A stretch of DNA of 64,000 bases, from NCBI GenBank assembly GCA_026874595.1, contig CM049308.1:22919867-22983866 (forward strand). Direction: 5' to 3'. Shown here one piece after another: positions 24,126 through 35,439 of the stretch (its first letter is position 1; each line of letters starts with the position of its first letter). The DNA is from Sipunculus nudus (Eukaryota > Annelida > Sipuncula > Golfingiida > Sipunculidae). A program made the position numbers and the translations under genes. Under the pieces are notes generated by a model. That model was given only the letters and a program-made list of their open reading frames with translations, searched no databases and had not been told where the DNA came from.

Positions 24126-24839
24126 TAAAGGTCAACGGACGATGCATCTTTATTCATTCATGAACCGATCCATGCCTGCGTCGGTATACTTGTAACAGGT
24201 GATACCGTTGATCCTAGTTAATGCTTGACCAGTCTCTCCATGCAGTCAAAGCTTTTGATTCAAATTAGTCGGGTGTGAACAGACCTTTAAGTGTCTGTTT
24301 AGCATAAGATCACGCTATTTTTTAATGATGCTGACATTTTTTATATAAAAAGTCTATTTTTGTTTCATTCATTGTCCAGTCCTATAGGTTTAGTTCTGAA
24401 TTGTTGGCAAACTGGCCAGAACGGGCGTTTAAATTTGTTATATGTGGACAGAACACGTGTAATCAGGAATATGTTTGTATATATATTTATATATATACAC
24501 ACACACACACATTTAAACATAAATACGGGTATAATATATAAAAATAGAATGCACTCAGTGGAGCGCATATACCTCCATCAAAGCGAAAAAAAACTGGGTC
24601 CGCAAAGTATCCATATCAAACGAAATTTAGTGTGGTTTTCCCCGGATGCCCCACCCCTACAGCATGTGTCATGGAAATCAGTCCAGATGTTTTTGTGTAA
24701 ACCAAGCTTTGAGCAAAAATACAGGGGCGGATACGGGATCTTACTGGGGGGGGGGGGGGGCTAAATAGTCTCGACAAGCACTAGAGTCTGGACTAGTATA
24801 GGCCGTACAGTTTACGCTGGCTTGCAGAGGTAGGCCTAT
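24126..24839. other. Non-coding with (AC)n and a G15 run
   Basis: A short ACACAC tract lies near 24,497 and a run of 15 G at 24,746-24,760 follows GGGGCGGATACGGGATC, probably a fragment of the GCGGATCC element. The frames at 24,360-24,764 (+) and 24,365-24,568 (-) are antiparallel shadows with no domain. Confidence 0.5.
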
Positions 24840-25310
24840 ATATAGGGAAGAAAACTGCAGGACGCACAATGCGGCGCAAAATTTCCCAGCGTTGTTTGGG
24901 GCCCAGAAAGAGAAAAAGAGGGCTCCCCTGTGTCCCCTTTCAATTACCCACTAAAATAAACTACAAACATATAGACAGGGGTTAAAAATAAACTCTACTG
25001 AGCTCTGCGGCGGTAATAAAAATAATTTTGTCTCCGCGGACGTCGCTGACCACGTGACGACCATCAGTCTTGAACCAGGTGGTCCCTGTAGCTTTACGTT
25101 ATGCTAATTCTGCTGTCGAGTTACAGAGTTCCTCCTACCAGCTCTCTCCGAGGACACTTACGTTAACATTGTAGATGCATTTTGTCCACGGTCGCTTTGG
25201 TCGCAATTCTGCACCCTATAGGGTGTTTTAGGTCACGTGGTCCCTTGTCTATGTGTGATTACGCGAGCTAAATGTGCAGATGTACAGGGAACGTCAACGA
25301 CAAAGGTCAA
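24840..25310. promoter_or_regulatory. CpG-dense block with inverted pair of CACGTG E-boxes
   Basis: This is the most CpG-dense non-repetitive block in the window (GCGGCGC, CTCCGCGGACGTCGCTGACC and others). CCACGTGAC at 25,050-25,058 and its exact inverse GTCACGTGG at 25,232-25,240 are canonical bHLH-ZIP (USF/MYC/TFE-type) sites. No TATA box, exon or ORF follows convincingly. A promoter or enhancer is possible; this is inference from composition. Confidence 0.3.
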
Positions 25311-25759
25311 AATTGTATAGATACATTTTAATCATTATAAATGTTCATTGTCAGATTTACATATTGGATGAGCGTCTTTTCGCGCAGGGCCCCAGGGTTT
25401 CATGATCTTAGAGAGCCATGGTCTTTCTGCCAAAAAAGTACAACGGATTTTATTTGATATACTTTTTTAACCGTATAATTCCCAGTTGTACCTATATATA
25501 TAGTAAAGTATAACGTGTAAGTACAAATTAAAATATTCGGGAACAAATTGATGAGACTCCCGAACACACTCTTTTGGTTTTACTTTTTTATTGCTGTTAG
25601 TAACAATAAAGACGCATATAGTCACCAATTTACAGTGGGCCCTCTGTACAGAAAACTGTGTACAAAAACACCAACATATTTTATAGTAATATTCAGAATT
25701 GTACCCTCATTGAGGAGATAATGAAGCGAACGACGTTTCGTTTCTAATGGGGAGATGCT

Positions 25760-26495
25760 GTTAAGATTGGGCCTTAACATTTAAATTAAGCCTAACATTT
25801 GTGTTAATTAGGCCTAATCTTTATGTTAAGTGGGACTGGCCTTAGTGTTAATTAGGTCTAACCTTGAAGTTAATTAGGCCCATCGTATATGTTAATAAAG
25901 CATAATCTTTATGTAAATTAAGCCTCACCTATGTGTTTATTAGGCCTTACCTTTATGTTAATTAAGACTAAGCTTTATGTTTATTTGGCCTAGCCTTTCT
26001 GTCAAGGAGGCCTAACTTTTATGTTAATATAATGCCTAACCTTTCTGTTAATTTAGTCTAACCTTTCTGTTAAAAATGCCTGACCTTTATGTTAATACTG
26101 CCTGACCTTTATGTTAATAAGGCCTAACCTTTATGTTAATAAGGCCTAACCTTTATGTTAATAAGGCCTAACCTTTCTATTAATTAGGCCTAACTTTAAT
26201 GTTAAAAATGCCTAACTTTTTATACTGTTGATAGTGCCTAACCTTAATGTTAATTTTGTCTAACTTATCTTTTAGTAGGCCTAACGTTTATGTTAAAAAG
26301 ACCTGACATTTATTTTAATTAGGCTTAACCTTCCTATTAATAAGGCCTAACTTCAATGTTAAAAATGCCTAACCGTTACGTTAATAACATCTGATCTTTA
26401 TGTTAATTTGGCCTAACTTTTCTGTTAATTAGACCTCACCTTTATGTTTATAACGCCTTACCTTAATGTTAATTAGCCCCAACCTTAATATTAAT
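25760..26495 (+). repeat. 22-bp array built on AGGCCTAACCTTTATGTTAA
   Basis: About 33 units with a typical period of 22 bp. The best preserved are at 26,100-26,180, where AAGGCCTAACCTTTATGTTA repeats exactly. Flanks are more diverged (TTAATTAGGCCTAA, AATGCCTAAC). Each good unit joins the palindrome AGGCCT to TTAAT(T/A)A. No coding frame crosses it. Confidence 0.92.
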
Positions 26496-26857
26496 CCCCC
26501 CCCTTAAGTGTGAGTGTAGGAAGTTGTCCTGTCAAGACATTGAAATTCGGAGCGGAAGGTCCTGCCGTCATTCTTTCCCATCGCAAAAGGATCGTATCAT
26601 GCACACTGCATGTGCTCAGATACCACGACTGGTCATTACCGCAGTGTAATATAGATATCCTTTAAAATATATTAATATACCTAAGTGTTAAACATACATC
26701 TTAACATCAATTGAATGGTTCATGCTTGTATAATTTCATTGTCAAACTTTTATTTTATAAATGCTCGCATTATATGATGCGACATATGCGTGATATATAG
26801 TTGTTAATAAATATGCAAAGTAATATTTACATTTTATGAGTGTGAACTCTTCAGTCT

Positions 26858-27011
26858 CCAGGCGGGCTTTTTTTTCAGCCGTCGCGAGATCTGTTAAAGG
26901 TTTCAGTCCAATTATGCGGCCTGGACCCCCTCCTCTCCGGACATGAGGACTTTATTAAGTTTCAGTCCTTGGCTGGACCCCTCCTTTCCCAAAATCTTGG
27001 ATCCGTCCCTT
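26858..27011 (-). mobile_element. GCGGATCC short element, minus copy
   Basis: On the minus strand it begins GGGACGGATCCAAGATTTTG, continues with GGGGTCCAGCC, later GGTCCAGGCCGCATAATTGG and CTGAAACC, and ends in an A run near 26,870. The same landmarks occur in the plus copies at 32,293, 33,801 and 43,573. Confidence 0.65.
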
Positions 27012-27724
27012 GATTTGAACATATTTTACAGTTGTGCAGTATACGCTTCCATTTCTTTCCGATTTCATCGGAAAATGGGATTTTATCATATATAATTAAA
27101 CAATCACATCCTCACTTTCTGTAGTTAACATCTATAAAAAGCGATGATTACACGTTGCCGAAATGATTCCCGAATGATGGGCTTATGCATGGTATCCAGT
27201 GAATCTGGAATCAATTCTGTATGCAGCATAAAACAATTGGATTAGTAGTCTCAGAATAAAGTAATTTTTTGGGGGTACGAGTTTGTTGTTGTATTTTTTT
27301 ATTTTTTTATTTTTGTGGTGTACAGGGACACAATTACATAATACTGCACGAGGTGAATCGGGGAGGTGGTCGATGACCACTGAAATAAACTATATGCCAT
27401 TTTCCAATGAATGTTTAAAATAATGTTGTGAAAAAGGGCAGGATTTTTATTTTTTTATCGTGGAAAACGTAAAAAATCCGTATTTACTAAATGTATAAGG
27501 TGAAATTTCTTATGCGCGGATTCGTCATGCAGAACGCGGATCCGGCAAAACGAATCGCTACGTGTAGCGATTTCTGAAGGTTCCGGATGGTATCCAGGAG
27601 CAACACAGAAAACATGCATGCCGTCGTGCAGGTTCATATGAAATCTTTCAACACGCATTCTGCATCCCGCATTCCGTACATAAGGTATCTTATAGCTTTA
27701 CAATAGTGCGCTCGAGTTAGCGCA
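27012..27724. other. CpG-rich non-coding stretch
   Basis: No gene recognised. CpG is very frequent from 27,450 to 27,780 (for example TATGCGCGGATTCG, AGAACGCGGATCCGGC). The short minus frames at 27,183-27,380 and 27,455-27,658 show no domain. Confidence 0.5.
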
Positions 27725-27809
27725 ATACAGTATAAACCCCCGAAATATCGACCTTCAACGGGACCTTGATAGAGCGGTCGCATTTTCGGGGTGGTCCTCT
27801 AACTTAGGT

Positions 27810-27872
<63 letters not shown>

Positions 27873-27935
27873 AATCAGGACCGTGAACATGTGGTCGTTA
27901 TTCGTAAGTGGTCTATTGATAAGGTTTGACTGTAT
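27725..27935. mobile_element. Probable MITE with an (AT)28 core
   Basis: The left end ATACAGTATAAACCCCCG and right end AAGGTTTGACTGTAT form an imperfect inverted repeat (TACAGT...AAACC). Inside are CGGTCGCATTTTCGGGGTGG and a matching AAGTGGTCTATTGATAAGG half. The centre is an (AT)n tract at 27,812-27,867. I recognise this arrangement as typical of short inverted-repeat elements in mollusc genomes, from memory only. Confidence 0.5.
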
Positions 27936-29721
27936 ATGATTGTGTACATATATATGTGTATAGGATTACGTATTGTTGTTATATAACAGTCAAATCACTT
28001 CAAACCAACCTGTCTCATGCTCAACTTACAGCCTATATGAACAAGCAGCTATTAAACAAATATATATAATTGTGACCTCCTACGTGTTTGCGAGGGTTTC
28101 GAATTTGCGATGATCGTATATTGTCCGTCCATCCGTTATATCACGCGCAATAAGTGCTTTCAAGTGTCAGACTCTTGATAAATCCAATATGGCTGCCAGG
28201 CAAATATTATAAAATCGTTTTGCAATAACGTTTTAGATAACTCTGTGATGTTTCTGAAAATTGGTCTATTTTATAGAGCGTCAATATTTGCATACATTTT
28301 ATATTACCCTTAATTGATTATGAATTATATATTTATGTCAGTTCCTTTATACCTATCTGCCATTATATTGCATTAAGAATTTCCACCTGATCGACGGTCT
28401 CTTTGCTCCTCGTGAAGTTATAAAGATTTTGCGTACATATTAAGTAACTGATGTAATAAATTACTAATAATAGATTTTTACACTGCACAAGTTACAATAT
28501 AGTAAATCACGAAAATGAAAACATCGCGAAACAGTGCATGTATTTAATTTCGCGAATATGAAGGAAACCACAGTATATATTCGTGTTCTGTTATGCAAGG
28601 TCTTCGGAGACACCGATAATAAAGTTTGTGCATGATTAAAGGGAAATCCTCGTGTTCATAGGCTTGTGTAATGATTTGGAAAATCTTGTTATATTAACGG
28701 GATTTGCGCAGTGTTATCTGCATTATACTACGTAATGAACAAATATAGAGTGTGTTATATGCATAACAAGTACTGCAGATGTTCGGCGCGTACATATGTG
28801 TGTTCCGGGGCGGGATGACAGTATGTCCATCTCTAATAAGTACAGACAGTATGTAACCTCTTTAAGAGAGCTCGTCACATTTTTGACCCAGTCAGCCGGT
28901 GTCGCCGAGCAGATGAAAGGACTTATTAATTATAACTGACCAGTGATGGACAAGCATTCAAGTGAAGGACAAGGGGGCATTTTTCCCTGGAATGACCACA
29001 TGCAATGCGTGTCAGAACTATTGAAAATACGTCCTTGGAATATTCAAATAATAAAAGCAAGGGTCAGTTCTGGTCTTTCGGGACAGTGACAAATACCCGT
29101 GAGAGAAACGACAGGCCACAGGGACTCTCCGATTATGATCCCTTGTCAGGGTCCTGATATAGCAGGCCAGATTATCCCCCTTTTATTTTATACCCCGGTG
29201 TATGCATGCCAGCCTAAAAAAGCCACAGCTGTAATGTCTGTAATGTCATTAACTTTAATTCCCGGGACTGTTTCACATGCCTGGCCAGATCCATAACTTT
29301 ACCCCGGCCTCACAAATCAGAAACATATAACATCCATTTAAGTGCAACGTGCATGCTGTCTATCAGGAGGTCAGTGGTTGTCATTTCAATGCAGTTACTT
29401 CAATTATTTAAAATTGGCTCAACATTTTAATATCGTGTGAGCTTGGAAGAATGGAGGTATAGACTGGTCCAATTGGGTATCAAATATAACATAGGCTGGT
29501 TAGTTGGGAGTGTGGGGAGGACCTATTTCAGATTACCCCGGGAGTAACTTGTTCAAAATTCATTTCATCCTCGAACAAGCGACATCTGATTTCCCTTAAA
29601 AAACTATTTTTATTCATTTACACTTATAATTTTTTAAATTCTTTTTTTTCTGGATTCCTCAAATTAAATTGCATCTTTGATTATCTTAAGTTTATATGTA
29701 ATGTGTCAAGCGCTTCTGTCA
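27936..29721. other. Non-coding; possible regulatory block at 28.85-29.30 kb
   Basis: No gene recognised. 28,850-29,300 is more GC-rich than its surroundings and mixes TAATTATAA-like, TGACCA and GGTCA words. The 65-aa frame at 29,099-29,296 has no domain. Confidence 0.45.
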
Positions 29722-29965
29722 TTTTTTTTTTTTTTTTTTTTTACATGGATTGTACAACTACATGTAGTTATAACAACTAATACGAGGCACTCTCCATGGC
29801 TCGGATGTTGGCGCTCGGTAGTCTGTATAGGTGGAGGAAACCGGAGGACCGGGAAAACCACCGACCTTGGACGGGCAACTACAACCCACTCTCATAGCCA
29901 CACCGGGGAACGAACCCGGCGGAGGGGGTCGAGTATTTTAACACTCAGCTGTCCAGACGAACACC
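29722..29965 (-). mobile_element. tRNA-derived SINE
   Basis: On the minus strand the head (about 29,960 downwards) has an A-box-like CAGCTGAGTGTTAAAATA followed by a perfect T arm: stem CCGGG/CCCGG (29,915-29,919 with 29,903-29,907) around the loop TTCGTTC. The body contains GGTTTTCCCGG and GGTTTCCTCCACC. The element ends in a 21-base A run (T run at 29,722-29,742 on plus). The tRNA-like promoter plus 3' poly(A) is the usual SINE layout. The overlapping plus frame at 29,677-29,970 is spurious. Confidence 0.75.
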
Positions 29966-32292
29966 AATAGAATTGACAATAAAATTATTTTTGCGACTTT
30001 TATTTTTCAGATATTGTTGATAGCTTTAAATCATGCATCATTCACTAGTTTAATTCAATTAACATCTATATCATGATTTAGAAGCATAAAGTTTACCGTT
30101 AAGCTATATCAGACAAGAAGCCTGAAATCAAGTATGCGGCTGGGGGGGGGGGGGGGGCTAATCTGAAATCGATCCCAGATTAAAGGGGGTGGGTGTACTT
30201 TTAAATGATGGTAGCTTGGTATCTTTTCACAAGTGTAAATCCTTTCTAAAGCTACACTATCCCCGGGTATTACCCTGGCAGGGGATATAATCTGTCCTAT
30301 ACACCTGAGTGTGTTGCTTGTGCAAAAGCTGGTCATCAGAGACTGTTCTCACGTCCGGGGTTCGGTCGGGTCCGGTCCAGTTCGGGGCGCTAAGGTCAGC
30401 TTAAAGCGTCGGCCCTATTCATGCAGCATGATTAGCAACTAATGGTTGGCCGGTCTTGGCTGAATCCACCATCCCCTACAGAAGGCCAGTGCAACCCAGG
30501 ACTGGCCGGTCACTGGAGTGTTAAATGGCCTATAATAGGCCAGGAAGCATTTGAGCATTACGCCTGTGTTATGACTGATAGAAATCTATTACCCCCACTT
30601 AGGCTGCTTTTCCCATTTATTACATCATGTGTGGAAACTGGCTATCTGAGACTTGCGCCCCGTGGGCTCGAGTTCTTCCGCACCGTTACCCATGTGCAAT
30701 ATTTATAATGATTATTGGCGAAAACAACCCTCAATAATTCCACACTCTTAGCGACGTTTAATATGATATACCACAGGCAAGAGGTTCCGTAAAAAAATGA
30801 CCTTTTTTGTTTAATTTTATCTCTTTTAATTCAATTTCAAATTTAAGGTCATTTTTTTTTTTTGCATCCTGCAGAGACTGTTTTTTGTTTCAATCATATC
30901 TTTCAAAGATCAGAGTCTCAGTTTTAATAAGACATGTTTTGTTGTTGTTAATTAGTTTGTTCAATATTTCATAAACTAGTAAACAAAAAAATCGATTCTT
31001 ATGTTCATTTCCAATACGTATCCCATTGCTGCGTAAAATTACTTGGTAGTTTAAAGAGAAAATCAAACTTTGTATGTACAGAGAATAGTACCCGGATGTA
31101 AAATACATGATTCATTTGAGTGTTTTTATGCTTTCTTTCAAGCAGCTATAATTAAAACCGCACATTTTCATAAAAAAAAAAACTTAGCTTTGCAATATCA
31201 AAACTGCGCAATACTGAGGTTTGTTGCAGATAATTAAATGTATTTTTTATGTAGTAACGCATCTTGTGCATTACGTTAACGGTGAATCATAAAGGGAGAG
31301 CGGTGGGCCTAGAGCTTTATAGATTTCCGTTGTAAAGGTTGGTTAGTAACGTTATATGTATACATACATGGCACTAATGCAGTGGCGGTTCCAGGGGGTA
31401 GCTGTATAGGAGCTACAGCTCCCCCAAAAGGTTCTGGCCTCCAGAAAAAAAAACATGAGGCAGTAGCTGTGCTGGTCACACATGTGTAGGTCAATATATA
31501 GGATAAGTCTCAAAGTCTGACTTGTGGACACTCACCTATATATAACACGGCCATACGATCAAATTAAATATCTGCCCTGTTAATTTGAGTTGGCAACATA
31601 GTAACATTCTTTTTTTTTTACTGTCACTTTCACGTGCGCTCTGGCATGAGCGCAGCCTTGACAGTTAGTATGGAGGATGGAATTTTTTTCCTTAAATCTG
31701 GGAAGTCTGAATACAGTATTTTCTTGGTTAAGTATATAAAAGAAAGACGTCACCATTGATATGTGAAAAATCGATCTTATGCAATAAAAACAACATGCAA
31801 TTGTTTATTTACTCGCTACACATATTAGATGCCAGTAACACTCTGAGCTGAGACAAATAAGCGCCCCCCCCCCCCAAAAAAAAAAAAAAAAAAATCCCGG
31901 ATCCACAACTGACTGAAAGCGCAGTCTTCTGATACTAGAATCACGTGACCTGTGCCGCTGCAGGCGAGGACATTTGGTACAATATCGGAACTTTAATTTT
32001 TTCCTCTGACGTTAAAGTCTACCATGTATGACAATCATTTTAAAGCTTATTCATCAGTAATTGATGCGAAAGAACCGTGTCTATATAGGTATATAATAGA
32101 TGGACCCAGAACCAAAAATACTTAAACAGCTTTATTTAGCTGACCTGGCCATCTGACAAAAACAATTTTCAAATAAATCTAAACAAAAATGGGAATCCTT
32201 ATGCAGTGAATGGGAATCCTCTTCTGTCTCAAACTATACGTATACTCAGTCACGATACTACATGTGCTTCACATTAATTTGCGTTCAGGTAT
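29966..32292. other. Non-coding with homopolymers and a repeat fragment
   Basis: No gene recognised. G16 lies at 30,142-30,157. 30,430-30,700 repeats TGGCCGGTC-like words. At 31,383-31,460 GTGGCGGTTCCAGGGGG with CTACAGCTCCCCC looks like a fragment of another dispersed repeat. C12 followed by A19 lies at 31,864-31,894. TCACGTGA at 31,941-31,948 is a single palindromic E-box. Confidence 0.5.
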
Positions 32293-32520
32293 CAGGGGCG
32301 GATCCAGGATTTAGGAAAAGGGGTCCAACTCAGGAGGACTAATGAAAAACCAAAATAAAAAAGGTCCCCAGGTCTGAATGTGGGGGGGGGGGGGGGGGGG
32401 GGGCAGGCCGCAAAATTTTGTTTGAAATCCTTAAAAAAAGGTTGCTTCGGTGAAAAAGGGGGGGGGGGGGGTTCGGACCCCCTGGACCCTCCCCCCCCCC
32501 CCGACTGGCAAAAACCCCTG
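32293..32520 (+). mobile_element. GCGGATCC short element with long G runs
   Basis: It begins CAGGGGCGGATCCAGGATTT and has GGGGTCCAAC, GACTAATGA, GGCCGCAAAA and CCTTAAAAAAAGGTTG in the family order. It holds a 22-base G run (32,382-32,403), a 14-base G run (32,458-32,471) and C12 (32,491-32,502). The 84-aa minus frame here is homopolymer-driven. Confidence 0.8.
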
Positions 32521-33800
32521 TATTTATAATAAACCAGAAAGTTTTAATATTCATTACAAACCCCTTAAAGTATACAGTTTTTAAACCTTGCATGTATACA
32601 GTCTTCTTTCTGATGAATGGTATACATGTTTTTTTTTATCTTTTAATTTATATTAACATGATTCTGTAACATTAAAAAAATTAAATTTTTAAAAGATATT
32701 CACTTGTTTAAACACCTAGTAACAGTAAGCTACTTTTTATAGTGGACTTTAATGAATCAAAATTTAAATTGTCAGTGTTAAGTTAGATAGAGACACGAGA
32801 GAGGAAAAAAAAAATCGAGATATTGTCATTTTACAAGTTCTGCAACCTAAAAATAATTCATGTACGTATCTATGCAAACTCTCGTATAAGCAAATCTAAT
32901 ATAGGCACTTGTACTTAAAAATAAATATTATTATAAACAAATTAGTGTTTTATGGCCACATTATGGTGCGACCTTTCACGTTCAGAAGGGCGCTATAAAG
33001 AAAATCTATGTCTGCAGTACAGAACAGATAAAATATATCTATATATATCTGTTGTCCTTACATTGCGGTTACCTTCCATTATATTTGGCAATTGGTTCTG
33101 GCAGAGTTCTATTATTCTTATAACAAATTGGAACGGCTTATATATGACAAAGCATGCGATCTTAAAACATAAACCACTGAAAGAAGCAAGTGGTTCAAGA
33201 CATACGTGTCTTTATATCCATCATTATAATCTATATGGCCGGAGAAATTTAAATTGAATTATTTATTTTCATTATTTTTTGTTCTTCCTCAGGAACTTTT
33301 TTAACATTTTTAGTTTAACCATAAAACTGAACAGATGTAGCGTTCTTTTGGACGCTTGTATTGTTCGGACAGAGAGATACACACGTGTGTATATATAAAT
33401 ATATGGGTGACTCTTTTTAAAAAAAGTGATTAGGCAGGCATAATTTATTTCAGGCTGAAATATAAACAAATTTTAATGAAAATATCATAAAAAGGTGTTA
33501 TTTAACGAAGATCAGCTTAAAAGCAATTCTCACCGTAATATGAAGTCATGTTCGAGACCGCGTTTGCAGAAATAAATATGCACCAAGATTTTAAAAATTA
33601 TTCCCAGACCTTCTATTTCTTTTTACATCAGCGAACCTAAACAGTTTGCAAAAAGACAGAAAGGTAGAGGGTAACTAGAAAGCTGCATTCTAAGGAATGC
33701 AAGCCTCCGCCATGTGGAGGGCCCCTGTTGTAGGACTCCCCAACTCGTGCTTGCATTTACATATTCAAAGATTCATTCGTGCATACGTGACTGTACCTTT
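32521..33800. other. AT-rich non-coding stretch
   Basis: No exon, RNA gene or repeat recognised. The 101-aa frame at 32,952-33,257 has no domain and no splice context that I can see. Confidence 0.5.
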
Positions 33801-33992
33801 CAGGGGCGGATCCAGGATTTAGGAAGAGGAAGGGTCCAACCAAAAAGGACCAGTGGAAACCCTAAAAAAAGGGTCTCAAGGTCCGAAAAAGGGGGTCCTG
33901 GCCGCAAAACTGGGCTTAAACTCTTTAAAAAATGTTGCGGCGGATGAAAAAGTACCCTCTTCATGGACCCCCCCCCCCCCCCGTATCCGCTT
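33801..33992 (+). mobile_element. GCGGATCC short element, best-preserved plus copy
   Basis: It starts CAGGGGCGGATCCAGGATTT and ends at a C15 run (33,968-33,982) followed by CGTATCCGC. The outer GCGGAT(C) and the terminal ATCCGC are inverted relative to each other, so this may be a small terminal-inverted-repeat element. Overlapping frames on both strands are shadows. Confidence 0.8.
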
Positions 33993-35365
33993 TCGCAATT
34001 GTGAATATTCCTTGATGGCATTCCCGAATCCAGATTATGTGTCGGATCGTCACCAAAATCTATGGCGGATGCAATAACGGGCCAGCTGGACATGGCGTTT
34101 TAGCAACAATAAATCACTGCCAGTAAGTGTAAATAGTCTAATTACTTACACCTGTCATATTAACAAGGTCATCAGTTTTTGAAGTCATCAGAAATATTTA
34201 ATAATTTAATTGTTAGAGGGACATATCCAACAGTCAGAAGAGTCCGACTTTCACGATGTGCCAAAGCATGTTAACTGACGCCCTGTGGCTCGCAGAATAT
34301 AGGTCACCCTGACATACTTTTTTAAAGTTTTAAACAGGACCTCCATGGATAGTAAGTTTGTGGTTTCTAGGTGTAACGGTTACGATTTTGACTGTAATGG
34401 ACGACCGGACAAATATCGCAACTGCTCAGGTGGCTCAGTCAGTTTTTATATAGTCATTTATAAAGTAAGAATATTTAATGATAAACAGAATTTGGTGTAT
34501 TTTTTATTCTAAAGAGACAAACGTGTTTTCTCTCTGTGTAGACCAATCAGTCATACAAGGCAACAAACATGCACTGTAAATTAAATCATAACCACTTAAA
34601 CCGTGCACGCACAAACGTGTTAGATGCTTAATTCAAGATTGTAACTTGTACGGCTCCCTTATACACTATATAGTGACCCCCCCCCCCCCCCCCCCCCCCC
34701 CCACACACACACGCACGCACGCATTGACAAACACAGGGCTGCCAAAGATAAATGCCGAAAAAAGTATTCCCGGAAAAAAGAACTTCTTTGAAATAAAAAA
34801 GTGAAAAAAGAACAAAATCAGCGCCAATTTCCCATATTTTATCACAGACTTATTAATAAAGATGTGCTTCACATACCACAATTGTGTATTTATGTCGACG
34901 AATAATTATCATTCCCAAACTTTGAAAATCAGAAACATACATGGCGCTCATCCCCTGCATGGAGAAAAGGGCATTTTCCACGTTGTGACACATGCTTGAT
35001 ATTTGCACACAAAAAAAACCGCGAAATGTCCCATTCTTTTTCTAACTGGACTTATTATATAAAGGAGAGAATTAGTACAAATCGTATTTATTTCATGAAA
35101 AAAAAGAGGGGAAAAAAGAGTGCTGCAAAAAAAAAAGAGTGAAAAAAATGTAATTAAAATCATTTCCAGGAAATCCTATAAAGGAGCGACTCTTAAAAAA
35201 AAAGAGTGAATTGGCAGGACGGAAACACACAAGCGCCCGTTTGATATCGTCACTGATGACTGCTCTGTAACAATTGAGACTATAGATGACGTGTAGCAGG
35301 TTCGACTCACATATACACACGCAATCATTTACATAGACAGGAATTTAAAACTGACCATAACACAC
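33993..35365. other. Non-coding with C26 run and A-rich GAGTG repeats
   Basis: C26 at 34,677-34,702 runs into a CA/CG dinucleotide tract to about 34,722. From 34,780 to 35,210 the word AAAAAAGAGTG and relatives recur on an A-rich background. No gene recognised. Confidence 0.55.
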
Positions 35366-35389
35366 ATATATACATATATATATATATTA

Positions 35390-35435
<46 letters not shown>
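35366..35435. repeat. (AT)n microsatellite
   Basis: Almost pure TA dinucleotides with a few interruptions. The isoleucine/tyrosine-rich minus frames across it (35,325-35,684) are simple-sequence artefacts. Confidence 0.95.
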
Positions 35436-35439
<4 letters not shown>

